In this document: positions 37,699 through 48,739 of the stretch, piece by piece
How positions within the stretch are numbered: position 1 is the stretch's first letter
Layout: the number at the start of each line of letters is the position of its first letter
Program-made: the position numbers and the translations under genes
Assembly (NCBI RefSeq): GCF_000247695.1
Contig: NW_004624730.1
Coordinates: 26,925,812 to 26,989,811 of the forward strand
Direction of reading: 5' to 3'
Length of the DNA: 64,000 nt
Source of the DNA: Heterocephalus glaber
Taxonomy: Eukaryota; Chordata; Mammalia; Rodentia; Bathyergidae
Notes under the pieces: model-generated
Database searches by the model: none
Told to the model about the DNA's origin: nothing
The model's input: only the letters and a program-made list of their open reading frames with translations

Positions 37699-37865
37699 CC
37701 AGGCATGATAGTGCATGCCTATAATCCCACCACTCAGTAGGCTGAGTCAGAAGGATTGCCAAGAGTTGGAGGCCAGCCTGGGTTACTTAGTGAGTTCAAG
37801 GCCAGCCTGGACTAAATAGCGAGACCCTGTCTCAAAAGAAAAAAAACCAAACAAACAAACAAAAA
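37699..37865 (+). mobile_element. B1 SINE with internal duplication
   Basis: gccaggcatgatagtgcatg to gagaccctgtctc plus an A-rich tail. Confidence 0.9.
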
Positions 37866-38296
37866 ACCATTTACTTTCTTTCTTCAAACTTTAAACAAAG
37901 CTCTAAAAGAAACTTATGAGAACTCCTGGCAGATTGCCTATACTGAAAGATAATAGTCAATCACAATGACTTAATTTCTTAAATTCTCCTATTCACTTGG
38001 ACAAAAATTTTCCAGATAGAATCAGATGTGGTCAATGTACAAAGCACTTTTTAGCTGTCATCTTCATTGACTAAGTGAAATGAAGTTGTACTCTGCCCTG
38101 GGTTAGGGAGTAGGGGAGGGGAGATAGGCAGAGAGGAACACAGCAGCTTCCCTAAAACCAAAGGCTAACTTCCATTTTTACCATAAATCACAAACAGTTC
38201 TGGTTTACTCTGATCATTCAAAACAGATGTATAAAAGAAATTTTGGTTTTGTGGTCTTTTTCCTTTAGCTTTCCACAGATATCAGGCAAGCCTGTC

Positions 38297-38456
38297 TTTT
38301 TTTTTGTTTTGTTTTTTGAGACAGGGTCTCACTTTGTAGTTCAGGCTGGCCCTGAACTCACTACACAGCCCAAGCTGGCCTCGAACTTGCGGTGATCCTC
38401 CTGCCTCTGCCTCCTGAGTGCTGGAATTATAGGCATGCACCACCATGGCCAGCTGA
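38297..38456 (-). mobile_element. B1 SINE with internal duplication
   Basis: gagacagggtctcactttg to caccaccatggccagct. Confidence 0.92.
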
Positions 38457-38486
38457 GCCTGGCTTTTATTTTCTATTTTTAATAAT

Positions 38487-38648
38487 CTTTTTTTTTTTTT
38501 TTTTTTTTTTTGAGACAGGGTCTGGCTATGTAGTTTAGGCTAGCCTTGGACTCACTATGTATGCTAGGCTGGCACTGAATTCATAGTGATCCTCCTGCTT
38601 CGGCCGCCTCAGTGTTGTGATTACATGCACACACCGTCATCTCCAGCA
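38487..38648 (-). mobile_element. B1 SINE with internal duplication
   Basis: A T run of about 22, gagacagggtctggctatg to cacaccgtcatctccag. Confidence 0.9.
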
Positions 38649-38712
38649 ATTATCACATCTATACTTATCATATACTATATACATGTGTATATTCATAAAG
38701 TTTAAAAATCTT

Positions 38713-38882
38713 GAGGCTGGGTGTGGTGGCACATGCCTGTAATCCCAGCACTCGGGAGGGCTGAGGCAGGAGGACTGATTACCTTCGAGCCCAGCCTTGG
38801 TTACATACATAATGAGTTCAAGGCCAGCCTGAACTACATAGTAAGACTCAGTCTCAAAAAAAAAAATTAAATTAAAAAAAAA
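38713..38882 (+). mobile_element. B1 SINE with internal duplication
   Basis: gaggctgggtgtggtggcac to aagactcagtctc plus an A tail. Confidence 0.92.
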
Positions 38883-39052
38883 ATCATCTGAGAACAAAAA
38901 GGACCCCCCAAAATTACTGAAGCTCTATTTTTTTTATTATTAAGTCCACTTTGATAAAAATCGTAATAAGATATGGAAAACTGCATTTACCTAAGAGAAT
39001 TTAATACAGGACACAAACTAGTTATCTTGGACCTGTATTACTATAGAAACTA

Positions 39053-39310
39053 ATGCCACTGGGCATGCCAGTGTATGCCTGTGACTCCAGCACTAATGAA
39101 GGCTGAGGCAGGAAGAACACAAGTTTGAACCCAGCCAGGGCAACTTAAGGACTTATCAAGACTCTGTCTCAAAATAAAAAATAAAAAAGGGCTGGGGATG
39201 TAGCTCAGTACAAAGGTTCTGGGTTCAACCCTCCCCCAGCACTGAAAAGAAGGAAGGAAGGAAGGAAGGAAGGAAGGAAGGAAGGAAGGAAGGAAGGAAG
39301 GAAGGGGAGG
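39053..39310 (+). mobile_element. B1-dID composite SINE with (GGAA)n tail
   Basis: gccactgggcatgccagtg to gactctgtctc, linker, gggctggggatgtagctcag to cccagcactg, then about 14 GGAA units at 39250-39307. GGAA arrays can bind ETS factors. Confidence 0.88.
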
Positions 39311-39610
39311 GAGGGAAACTAATTCCATTCTTTGGGACAGTATCATCACATTTAGGAAATGTCCTGTTATTACATCATATTCGTGACTTCTGCCAGCCAT
39401 TTAGAAATCGGAGCACTGAGCACGTGTCTATACTATGGCTCAATGACCCAGAGAGGACCAGCTCAGCTAGGGAATAAACAACCACCCAGTCTGTTTCAGG
39501 ATCTCAGAACCGCACCAACCCCAGAAACAAAAAAAAACACAAAAATGTCAGCACAAAAAACACAAAATGTCCACAGCTTAGGGATGGGAAAGAAACAAGC
39601 ACTGGTCACC

Positions 39611-39621
39611 GGAATGAGTCA
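39611..39621 (+). promoter_or_regulatory. Composite TEAD/AP-1 element candidate
   Basis: GGAATGAGTCA holds a TEAD half (GGAATG) overlapping a perfect AP-1 site (TGAGTCA) in unique sequence of WWTR1 intron 2, about 1.1 kb downstream of the coding exon. Co-occurrence of TEAD and AP-1 motifs is a known feature of enhancers bound by YAP/TAZ. With uniform base composition, this 11-mer is expected about 0.03 times in a 64-kb window. Confidence 0.5.
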
Positions 39622-40441
39622 GAGTTGGCTACAATAAACTACAGCCATCACTTCATGCTCATTCTCAGGGCCCTCTCACAGGCAAGTACCAAATACCAAT
39701 GCCAAAGAAGTTCTTGATCAAACTTTTAAAATAACATGTCTTAACATTTTGGACTTTCTGAACTAAGGCCACTCCAGATCAAAGAAATATGGGCTTTAAG
39801 ATGAACTCTAAGGCAAGTTTTTTCCTAGCTCTTTCCTTTGTTGCCAGTGAATGCCAGCCAAGTGCAGACAACCCCAAACCGAGTGGTCCAGCGGGTGCTT
39901 CTTCTCATCAGGCCTCTGATAGCTGACCCTACGACCTCACTGGAAAGGAGGCAAGTTCCAGCTTGGTTTCTCCGCAGGAATGCAATGATCTTAGGACACC
40001 ACAACTAAAACAATCTCCCCTAGTGTTTGAGGCTGTGTTTTCCTGTAGAGTCTAATTCAGAAATTCAAATCTACTGTAAAATTCATTACATCAAAAAGTT
40101 GCAACAGAGAGGGGAAGTGACAAAAGCAGGCTCCTGATTTGATGGTATTTTAGGTGACCAAGAATGACTTAACAAAACTCCTGACCCAATTTCCACACAG
40201 TTGGTTGGTCCAGCCCACAGCTACTCCGATGCAATTGCTAATTACATCACTGCTGTTTGGCCACTACGTCACTCAGGTGGGAACAGTGAGGTTTACCACA
40301 CACTGTTCATTTTTCCAGCTAGCTTTTCCCAAAAAGCTAAGGTACTGCACACCAGCTACTCCACCGGAAGGTTCTTCCTCCCAGTCTCCCAACTTTTCTC
40401 TCTTTTATCCTGGAGTCTGACCTGGCTCTGAGCTGGCTAAC

Positions 40442-40448
40442 TGACTCA
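40442..40448 (+). promoter_or_regulatory. AP-1 site candidate
   Basis: TGACTCA, a perfect AP-1 consensus, 300 bp into WWTR1 intron 2 in repeat-free sequence and 0.8 kb from the composite TEAD/AP-1 motif. A CRE-like ACGTCA core is at 40266-40271. Function is inferred. Confidence 0.35.
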
Positions 40449-40744
40449 GAGTGGTCAGTGAAGGGGAAAGGGGGCCAAAGGCCTACGGTCTGCATTCAGG
40501 GCAAAATATCCTTCTTTTTTGCTCTTAAATTTAGGAGTTTCTGTGTTCTGAATCTCTTGGGACTTCCAGGACCGTGGATGAACACCATTGGACACTTCCC
40601 TGCTTCTGATCTCTTACAAGACAAGCCCAACTCCCAGAAATTCACTCTCCATTTCTAGCTTTCCAGATCTTTGGGGGAAGAACCCTAGAAGGGCTCACGC
40701 GCGTGCCCTGGGCATCATCGCTGTGTCCCCCTCGCCGCAGGGTG

Positions 40745-41212
<468 letters not shown>

Positions 41213-42340
41213 ATCAGCCTTTTACTTTAAATTGGAGGAGGCTGAGGGGAAGAAGAGAAGAGAGAAAAGAAGTAGAGGAGACGGTTAGGTGTCCGCCTAG
41301 GGATCGCAGACGCTCGGCTGGCCTCGGGGATTATGCAACTTTCTTGAAGCTAAGAAGTTACCCGGAGGAGGAGCGGCAGGGGTGGGGGAGGCTGGAGTAG
41401 CTGCGCTTGGGACGCTGCCGAAGTGCTGGCGGCACTCCAGGGCAGGAGGCCCCCCACCCGCCCGAAGACTTCTCAGCCGGGTCAGCCCCGGCCGTCCCGG
41501 CCCCTGAAGCCCGAGCCCCAGCGGCTCCGGCGGCTCCCACCTGGGGGCACAGCGAAGCCGAGCCTGAGCGCGCTGCGGCTGCCGTCCCGCCCGAGCGAGC
41601 CGTCGGGCCTGGGTCTCTCGAGTGCTTCTTGGGCTTGCGAAGCTGAGCCGAGGACCCAGCTGGCAGATCCCGCCCCGACTTGGTGCCTGGCAGCCGAGGG
41701 GCTTAGGCTCTCACATGCCCCGAGCTGGCCTCAGGCGCTCGCGCTCGGCGAGGAGTTGGCGGAGGACAAGCAGACTGCGCGGCCGCCGCAGCTCCCCGAC
41801 TGTCCCATAAACAAAGTTGGGAGAAAACTCCCACCCCCAGGAAAGAGGCGGGCCGAAAGCTGAGCTGTTGAATTATGCATGACCTCCAAGTCCGGAGCCT
41901 GCCTGCCCCCGCTCGCCCCTCCCCCGCTCCAGAAAGCCTTGGGCTGGATGGGTACTTCACCGGCACCGGGAGACGGGTGCCCCCACTACCCCTCGAGGCC
42001 TCGCGGACCTCTCCCGCGGAGCCCTGGGTCTGCATTCCTTTGCGTTTACCACGGACTTGGGGCGGGATCAAAGGGAAAGTGGCTCGAGCCTGTTCAAGCA
42101 AGAGGTTGTGGACCGAAACCAAGCCTGAGCGTGGCGGAGGGCACCCGAGTGAGGGGTGGAGGCCGAGGAAGGGTCGGTCTGGGGCGCTGCGCCCTCCCTC
42201 GGGCTGGGCGGGGAGCCTCAGGCCGCTGGGTTCGCTGCACTGACCCGCGCTTTTGCCAGAGGTCAGGCCCGGCTGCAGCCCAGCTCAGGGAGACACCGCG
42301 AAGGCCAGCCTTTCCACAGGAGGCTGCTTAGCGCTTGTGA

Positions 42341-42350
42341 CCATATTTGG
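42341..42350. promoter_or_regulatory. CArG box (SRF site candidate)
   Basis: CCATATTTGG is a perfect match to CC(A/T)6GG, the serum response factor site. It lies about 1.15 kb upstream of the WWTR1 coding exon, in the CpG island. A match of this kind is expected by chance about once per 16 kb, so function is inferred. Confidence 0.5.
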
Positions 42351-42627
42351 TCTGGTGAGGAGGCATCTTGGCTGCTTGGCTTTCAATTGTCCGCAAGAGC
42401 GCAGACTGAACCCAGAAAGTGCCTCAGTTGCTGGAGACGCAGCTTCAGCAACCGGGTGGGTCGTAGACAAACAACCTTCGCACCATTCATCACTCCGTAG
42501 TTTCTTCTACGGGGTGACTTACAGGGCCACTAGCGGTAGAGAAGAAACCGAGTCAGAGCTGGGTGCTGGAAGGAAAGAGCAATTGCGCCCCCCTCCCCCG
42601 CGACATCCGCGCGGGTAGTGGGAGGAT

Positions 42628-42635
42628 TGGAATGT
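42628..42635 (-). promoter_or_regulatory. MCAT motif (TEAD site candidate)
   Basis: The minus strand reads ACATTCCA, the MCAT/TEAD consensus, about 280 bp further upstream than the CArG box. Because TAZ acts through TEAD, this would allow autoregulation. An 8-mer match alone is weak evidence. Confidence 0.4.
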
Positions 42636-42908
42636 CCCTGACCTCCGGGGAGCCTGGAGCTGGGATGGAACCCGAGCAGGTGGCTGGGAGTAGAGAGGGT
42701 GCGCCAGTGACCCGGAAAAAGCCACCCACCCTCCCACCGACTGGCTTTGGGCGAGGGGTGGAGACCCCTGCCTAAGGGGGAGGTCAGGCCTGGCGAGACA
42801 GCTGCGGAGAAGTGGGAGGCGGCCTTGCCTTCCGGAGCAGCTCAATTCCTTCTCTCCTTCAACCCCTCTCCAGCTGGGAGTGGGGCGGGGTGAGAAAGGG
42901 TGGCTGGA

Positions 42909-42917
42909 GGTAAGTCA
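42909..42917 (+). other. Candidate plus-strand splice donor at CpG-island edge
   Basis: GGAG|GTAAGT on the plus strand (GT at 42910-42911) is an excellent donor match at the far edge of the CpG island, pointing away from WWTR1. It could end the first exon of a divergent non-coding transcript; human WWTR1 is known to have an antisense neighbour, WWTR1-AS1. An AATAAA hexamer follows at 43021. No transcript evidence is available here. Confidence 0.3.
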
Positions 42918-43778
42918 CTTTCCGGGAAGCCCCTGTCCTACCCATTGATTCAAACAGCAGTTTAGTAAATAAGCCAAATGAGGCAATATAAGGAAAGCAC
43001 AAGGCCAGATTTATAACCTTAATAAAGTCATATTAACTACAGGCATTGTGCTTCAACATTCTATAAAGATGAAAAAAATCAAAATTAAAAACTAGAGTTT
43101 AAGGAGAAAAGTTGAAGAAAAAGTCAGGGTCTCTGCACAGTTTTGCCTTGGGGAAGGTAGGAGAATTTTGAGATCACTCTTGAATAGCTGCTTCCTAACC
43201 CAAAGTGAGCTACCTCCCAAGTTTCCTAATTCCAGACTGTCACAGAGTGGAAGAAATCGGGGTAAACCAAGACAGCTCTGGGATCCCCTTCACAGGTGAA
43301 CCTTCAAAGATCACCTTCAGAGAGTTTGGCTCCTTTCAGGAACCTTTGGAATCCTGTGCCTTCCATGAAGTTCCCTGCCCTGCCTGGCAAAGGGAAGGGG
43401 GAGCCACTACAGGTCACCCTGTGGGAAGCAGAGGCTTTACACACCTGCCTCAAAAGCCATTGCAGTGACAGCAATGGGGTGACTGGCTGCGGACCTAGGG
43501 AGTGAATGGGACCAAAAGGTTACTAATTCAGAAGCTGCAGGGCTGATGTGATGATTAAAGGACGGAACCCTGAAGTCAGCTCTGCTCCAAGAAAGGTCCT
43601 TACTTCAGAAGGAAAATGAGAATGGGGATTGGATGAGCAAAGGATATAGAATAATTCCTTGCTAAGCTTCAACGGAAAGATAGTGGAAGGTGGGAGGAGT
43701 CCATATCTCAAATGGAAATTACCCTGATCACAAGATAATTCAGAAACTCCAAGTTCCCAAGCAGTCTATAAGATATAA
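42918..43778. other. Unique upstream flank of WWTR1
   Basis: Non-repetitive, average GC. No gene. AATAAA at 43021 on the plus strand. Confidence 0.5.
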
Positions 43779-43893
43779 TGGTAATTGAAACCTTAGTCCT
43801 ACCTACTTAGGAGACTGAGATAGGAGGGTCCTTTGAGCCCAGGAGTTCCAGGCCAGCCTGAACCACACCAAGGAGACCCTGTCTCAAGGTAAA
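43779..43893 (+). mobile_element. Old B1 SINE
   Basis: The 5' part is degraded. 'aggagactgagataggagg' to gagaccctgtctc is clear. Confidence 0.75.
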
Positions 43894-44019
43894 TTCAGAC
43901 ACACACATCCTCCTATATATAAAAGAGTAGATGATTCTATAACATTTGCTGTCCTCCCAGACCTTCCAAAAATAATAGTTTCAGGTTAAATTACATTTAC
44001 AGGGGTTTTTTTGAATGTA

Positions 44020-44205
44020 TCAAGTGCTGCCCAGAAGGGGCAGCATCATGTACTTGGGTAAGTGTGTAATTTCTAGAGCAAACTACTGAATCACCTCAGG
44101 TAAGATATTTAAGCTCTCTATTCCTCGGGTTCCTCCTTTGCAAACTAGGGACAATAAGAGTAACTACTTCACAAGATTTTAAGTTGAAACACTACAAATT
44201 TTATC
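44020..44205 (-). mobile_element. MIR relic
   Basis: 'aagctctctattcctcgggttcctcctttgcaaactagggacaataa' follows the MIR layout in the orientation that reads cctcagtttcctcatctgtaaaatggg. Confidence 0.5.
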
Positions 44206-44744
44206 TGTTGACCCATAACTTAGAGAAGTGCCTGGTTCTGTTACAGTTCTACCCTCTATAATGAGCTAGGAACTTAGCCTCCCTAAACCACAGCTTATTC
44301 ATTTACGCATGGGGGATAACACTGCTGAAGTCTGTTACATTGCTGGCCTTCCGTGGGCCAGCCTCCTTTTATTCACATCCTTGTTTAGCCTTTCCCTTGA
44401 AATCTGCACTGGGCCAGTGACTTACCTCAACCTGGAGAATGTAGTAGCGAAGCTATGCACATCTTCCCCACACCACTCTCCCGTCCCCTAAGGTGAAGAA
44501 GTTTCCACTTTTGTACTTTGGGAAGACCTGAGCTACTAGGTAAGAAGTCAGCTACCTTGCTGGAGAAACCACATGGAGGAAGAGAGGCCATAAGATAAGT
44601 GGAGGGAGGTAAAAGTCCAGCTACCCAGCACCTGAGCAGAGCCTCAGCCCTGCCGCTCACTAGGTGACTTGGAACACATCAGTGACCACTGGTAAGACTA
44701 GCAGAACCAGTGAGCGCAGCCCAGAATGCACAATTGTTTTGTGT

Positions 44745-44821
44745 TGTTGTTTGTTTTTGCTGTACTGGGGAACGAACTCAGGGCCTCATGCATCTAGGCA
44801 AGCATTTTACCACTGAGCTGT

Positions 44822-44822
<1 letters not shown>
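44745..44822 (-). mobile_element. Old ID-like SINE
   Basis: tactggggaacgaactcagg to ttttaccactgagct. It abuts a CA array. Confidence 0.75.
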
Positions 44823-44824
<2 letters not shown>

Positions 44825-44852
<28 letters not shown>

Positions 44853-44853
44853 C
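44825..44853 (+). repeat. (CA)n microsatellite
   Basis: About 14 uninterrupted AC/CA units. Confidence 0.97.
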
Positions 44854-44867
44854 TTTTTTTCTCCCTA

Positions 44868-44983
44868 AAGCTTTTGAAACAGGGTCTCACTAAGTTGCAC
44901 AGGCTGACCTAGAACTTGCCATCCTCCTTCCTCAGCCTGCAGAGTACCTGGCTTTACAAACATGGGCCACCATATCTGGTTTC
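44868..44983 (-). mobile_element. B1 SINE
   Basis: gaaacagggtctcactaagt to gccaccatatctggt. Confidence 0.85.
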
Positions 44984-45091
44984 AGAATATAGAATTGTGA
45001 GCAAATAAAAGGGATATTGTTTTATAAATTCGGGATTTTTAAATATATAGAATGTACCCTCAAGGTATTACATAAGAAAATCCCTTTTGTG

Positions 45092-45164
45092 TGTGTGTGT
45101 GCATATGCTGGGAATTAAATACAGGGCTAGCCCCTTGCTTTACCACTGAGCTATGCCCCAGCCA
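45092..45164 (-). mobile_element. Old ID-like SINE
   Basis: GT run, 'atgctgggaattaaatacaggg' to ccactgagctatgcccc. Confidence 0.75.
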
Positions 45165-45234
45165 AAAATTCAAAGAAAGAACACAAAACTAGAATGATGG
45201 TCATTATTTAAGTCTCAGAGGCCCAAAGAATAAA

Positions 45235-45335
45235 TAATATATAGCCCCATTTTGCAAGTAAAGAAACTAGCCAATAAATTTTAAAGTACTTTGTCCAAGT
45301 ACACACAGTGAAATCATGAAGAAACCCTGGTGTTC
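45235..45335 (+). mobile_element. MIR relic
   Basis: gccccattttgcaagtaaag 'aaactag' and then tccaagtacacacagtgaaa match the MIR core. Diverged. Confidence 0.5.
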
Positions 45336-45807
45336 AGCCAGGGCTCATAAGCCTAGAGCAGGGTGCTTTTTCCTCTCTCTCATCCCATCAGAGCTGCTCC
45401 CTGATGTTGCCATATTAAATCATTGAGGTATCTTGTGCTTGCTTATCTCACAGTGAAATTCCAGTTTCTATAGGATAATCAGATACTGCTGATAATGTGA
45501 ATCTTTGCCTCCATTTGCAAACCCTTTCCAGTAGAAGTCTTTCCCAGACCCTCCCCTCTGCACACTTCCTGTGGAGGATTTTCGTGAGTCATGGATCCCC
45601 CCCACCTCTCGGTCCGCATCCAATTGGTGAGTGCTGTGGATTCTTCTAGTGCTCCTCAAATACATCTCTCCTTTCACACTCCTGCAATAGGACCTTATCT
45701 TAAAGTTCTCTCAATGGCCTCACAGCTGGTTTCCCTTCCTCCTCCAATCTGTCTCTGGTCTCCTATTTACATGATATCATTCTCAGACAAAAAAAAAAAA
45801 AAAAGGA

Positions 45808-45872
45808 TGGGGTGTGGTGGCACAGGCCTATAATCCCAGCAAGACCCTGTCTCAAAAAAAACAAAAACAAAC
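45808..45872 (+). mobile_element. B1 SINE with large internal deletion
   Basis: ggggtgtggtggcacagg to 'taatcccagc' is joined directly to aagaccctgtctc plus an A tail. The central body of about 75 bp is missing. Confidence 0.8.
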
Positions 45873-45937
45873 AAAGATTGAAGCTGGGACACTCCTTCCC
45901 ACTGAGCTACATCCCTAGCGTACCTGCCCGGTTACCT

Positions 45938-46105
45938 GCCTGCCTGCCTTCCTTCCTTCCTTCCTTCCTTCCTTCCTTCTTTCTTTCTTTCTTTCCTTCT
46001 GTGACAAAGTTTTGCTAAATTTTCCCAAACTGGCCTTAAACTTGTAATTCTCCTGCCTCAGCCTCCCAAGTAGCTGGGATTACAGCCATGTAGCACCACC
46101 TCCAG
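45938..46105 (-). mobile_element. B1 SINE with (CTTC)n tail
   Basis: CCTT/TTTC array at 45938-45998, then 'tgacaaagttttgcta' to gcaccacctccag. Confidence 0.8.
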
Positions 46106-46528
46106 TATGACCTTGCTCCTTACCTGGCCCAATAAAACCGATTCCTTTATCAACTCCAGTCAGCCTCTGACCCATGCATATTTGGCCTATTCCCTTACTA
46201 CGTATCTTTTGAACACTGCTCAAAATTCCCTTCCAAACTGTATTGTCCAGCTTTCTTTAATCTCTCTTTTCTTTCTCCTAAATTCTCATTGTTCTTATCT
46301 TTTTCACTTCTTTAACATATAATCAAGCATCACACTGCTTTATATTGTGTCCTGCCTCTAACCTTACAATCTCTTGCCTCACTGACTGGATTGTAACTGA
46401 CTGCAGGGCGAAAAGTATGACATGTTACTTTATGGAATTGCTCCAAGAAGGCCACAGTCCCTTGTGCAGAGCATAAGGATCCTCATATGATCCTGCCCAG
46501 TCCTCTTTCAACACCCATTAGCATATTC

Positions 46529-46620
46529 TTTTTTTTTTTTTTTTTTTGTACAGGGGATCAAACTCGGGACCTTGCGCTTGCGAGGCAGGTGGTGGAAACA
46601 CTGAGCTAAATCCCCGGCCC
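46529..46620 (-). mobile_element. ID SINE
   Basis: T run, gtacaggggatcaaactcgg to gctaaatccccggccc. Flanks cattagcatattctt / tattagcgtgttctt. Confidence 0.95.
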
Positions 46621-47514
46621 TATTAGCGTGTTCTTAACAGTTTATAAGGTATTCTCCCACCACTCACTGTCACTACCCACCTGCTCAACTCCTAACAGCC
46701 CTTCAGGCACTTGGAGAACAAGTCTAAGAGGACTTCATTGTGGTTTTGCTTTTCCCATGCTAAAAAGGTGCTCTCCAGTTGCCCAGCCCATGGCTGCTGT
46801 CCATTTTTGCCTCAGGAAAGCCTCCCACTACTTTTTCTCAGCTCCACTCCCATTGGGTTGCTGACTTGATCCCAGCTGAGGAGAACGGTTAGGAACTTGG
46901 TGAGGTGGACAAGTTAGAGGACTATGGCCCAGAAGCCCTTGGGGAAGAACTTGCCTGGACTTGCTGAACCAGTATGGAGAAAATTCCCAGAGCCAAGGTT
47001 GGGTCATCATTAGCAAATGGAAAAAGAGCAAAACAAAGATCTCCGACTGGTGGTATTTGAATAATAAAAAGCCCAGGAAACTGTTAAGTAAGGTTAATTT
47101 TTATTTAATAAGGTTAAATTTTATTTGATATATGAAACAGGACACTTTGGTACTTAATTTATCATCTCCCAAGGCATCTAGCACAGTGTCCAGGGTGTAG
47201 CATGGATACAAATGCTTCAACCAAAACCAATTGGTGCTGCCACCATTTTTGCATTAGGTCCACAGGTGAGGGCTCATTGTCACGCTTCTCTTTGTCATTC
47301 CTAATAAGTGTATTAATGGCATGGTGATGAAGACAGAAATGCTGATGAAGAAGATGAATGGGCGTGCTTCCACCTAATATTATCTATTGCTTCAGCTGTG
47401 TACTTGGGCCAAAGAAAAGAATTCCTGCACTCCAGACCTTATTTAACTTTGTACTTTATGTGAATTATTTTTCTTTTATTTTCATTATTTATTTTGGGGG
47501 GAGAAGGTCAGTGA

Positions 47515-47517
<3 letters not shown>

Positions 47518-47554
<37 letters not shown>

Positions 47555-47600
47555 GTGGATTGAACTAAGGGCCTTTGCATGGAACTACATCTCCAGCCTT
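47518..47600 (-). mobile_element. (GT)n array plus ID 3' fragment
   Basis: GT run at 47519-47550, then tggattgaactaagggcc and gaactacatctccagcc. The ID centre is deleted. Confidence 0.7.
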
Positions 47601-47606
47601 TTTGAA

Positions 47607-47716
47607 ATTTTTTATTTTGTTTTGAAACAGGGACTTGCTAAGTGGCTAAATTGCCCAGGCTGGTCTAGAACTTGTGACCCTCCTGCCTCAGGCTCCCAGA
47701 GTGCTGAGATTACTGG
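47607..47716 (-). mobile_element. B1 SINE
   Basis: gaaacagggacttgctaagt to gctgagattactggcc. Confidence 0.8.
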
Positions 47717-47880
47717 CCAGGTGAGGCAGAAGGATCACAAGTTCAAGCAAGCCCAATCTGAGCAATTTATCAACTTGTAGGACCCTGCCTCAAAGTAAAA
47801 AATAAAAAAGGCTGGAAATGCAGCTCAGTGCAAAAGCCCTGGGTTCAATCCTCAATACTACAAAAATTAAATTGAATTTA
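47717..47880 (+). mobile_element. B1-dID composite SINE, 5' part missing
   Basis: gtgaggcagaaggatcac to gaccctgcctc, an A-rich linker, ggctggaaatgcagctcag to caatact. Confidence 0.8.
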
Positions 47881-48123
47881 AACTTTCTTCAAAAACATTG
47901 GGAAAATGAATAAAAACATGCCAAAATAATACCAAAAAATAGAAGTGTTTCTCTATATATACTGAGATCTGAATGAATGTGACACATGGCAGACTTAATC
48001 ATCACTCTTAGAAATCCAGTTCATATTTATTTGTATCATTTTTGATGTTAGTGGAGAACTAATTAACAATGTTTGGAGAGAAATTTCAAGATGCTCTGTA
48101 TCATCCATCTGCTCCACAAGCAT

Positions 48124-48159
<36 letters not shown>

Positions 48160-48246
48160 TTTTTTTTTTAACTTTGAGGCTTGCCTCAAATTCCTGTCCT
48201 CAAGTGATTCTCCTGCCTCAGCCTCCCCAGTAGCTGAGCAAGTACA
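48124..48246 (-). mobile_element. (CA)n array plus partial antisense B1
   Basis: ACAC array at 48124-48156, then 'actttgaggcttgcctc' to gcctccccagtagctgag. The B1 head is missing. Confidence 0.7.
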
Positions 48247-48339
48247 GATTTTTTGAATGCCTGCTGTGTGCAAAGCCAACAATCTTTCAAGTTGGGGGGG
48301 GGGGGTGCAGGCACATGGAAAAGTTCTGCCACCCTACTG

Positions 48340-48660
48340 TGGCTCCAAGCCCGAGGCGGGGGTGGCACGCGTCGGGGATCCAGCCATGGGCAGTCTGAAC
48401 CCGAGGAGCAGGAAAAGGGTCTCCCGAAGTTGTCCCCGTTGGACTTGAACTTTGAATTCTTCTAGCTCAGCCTCCCAGGTACCTGGGATTACAGGAAGAA
48501 GGGAGATAATGACTATGATGCTCTTGCAGCAAGACTTGGTACCTCGCCTGCTTAACCTCTGACAGTACCGCGGTGCCAGCTAGCCCGGTTGCCCGGAAGC
48601 CGGGGAACACTTCCACGCGGAGGGAGTCACGGCCTTGTTGCGGAGAGCTGGTTTGCAAAG
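48340..48660. other. Small GC-rich, CpG-rich islet
   Basis: Two CpG clusters (48345-48445 and 48540-48645) in otherwise AT-rich DNA, split by a B1 fragment at 48461-48500. It could be decayed promoter or 5'UTR sequence of a retrocopy. No protein was recognised. Confidence 0.45.
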
Positions 48661-48739
48661 TGCTCTGTGAAGCAGCCTGTAGGTTTAGCTGAGCATGCCG
48701 TAGAGCATAGGAGGTGTTTAAAAAGTACTGAAAAACTCT

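Larger units (their letters stand above)
1..40744 (-). other. WWTR1: WWTR1 intron 2 (large, partial)
   Basis: Everything on the lower-coordinate side of the coding exon's donor should be intron, because the next coding exon (continuing the WW domain with HIEKITTW) was not found in any frame. The intron has no other gene that I can recognise. It contains scattered IDs, B1s, L1 fragments, MIR relics and unique stretches. Confidence 0.8.
39311..40744. other. WWTR1: Unique sequence next to WWTR1 exon
   Basis: SINE-free block of 1.4 kb at the start of intron 2, in contrast to the dense SINEs beyond it. It holds the TEAD/AP-1 composite motif, a separate AP-1 site and a CRE-like core. Absence of insertions around a promoter is consistent with constraint. 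Confidence 0.5.

Noticed and set aside
39241..39310. Tandem GGAA array as a CRISPR-like or regulatory repeat array
   Set aside because: It is a plain microsatellite that grew from a B1-dID tail. There are no spacers, and ETS binding is only a possibility.
1..40744. Further WWTR1 coding exons
   Set aside because: I looked for the continuation of the WW domain and for the coiled-coil and C-terminal regions on the minus strand and found none. Intron 2 is large in other mammals, so absence is expected.
41407..42618. Several plus-strand open frames of 60-150 codons in the CpG island
   Set aside because: High GC lowers stop frequency. The translations are Pro/Arg/Ala/Gly-rich with no domain, several overlap in different frames, and none has a supported splice or start context.
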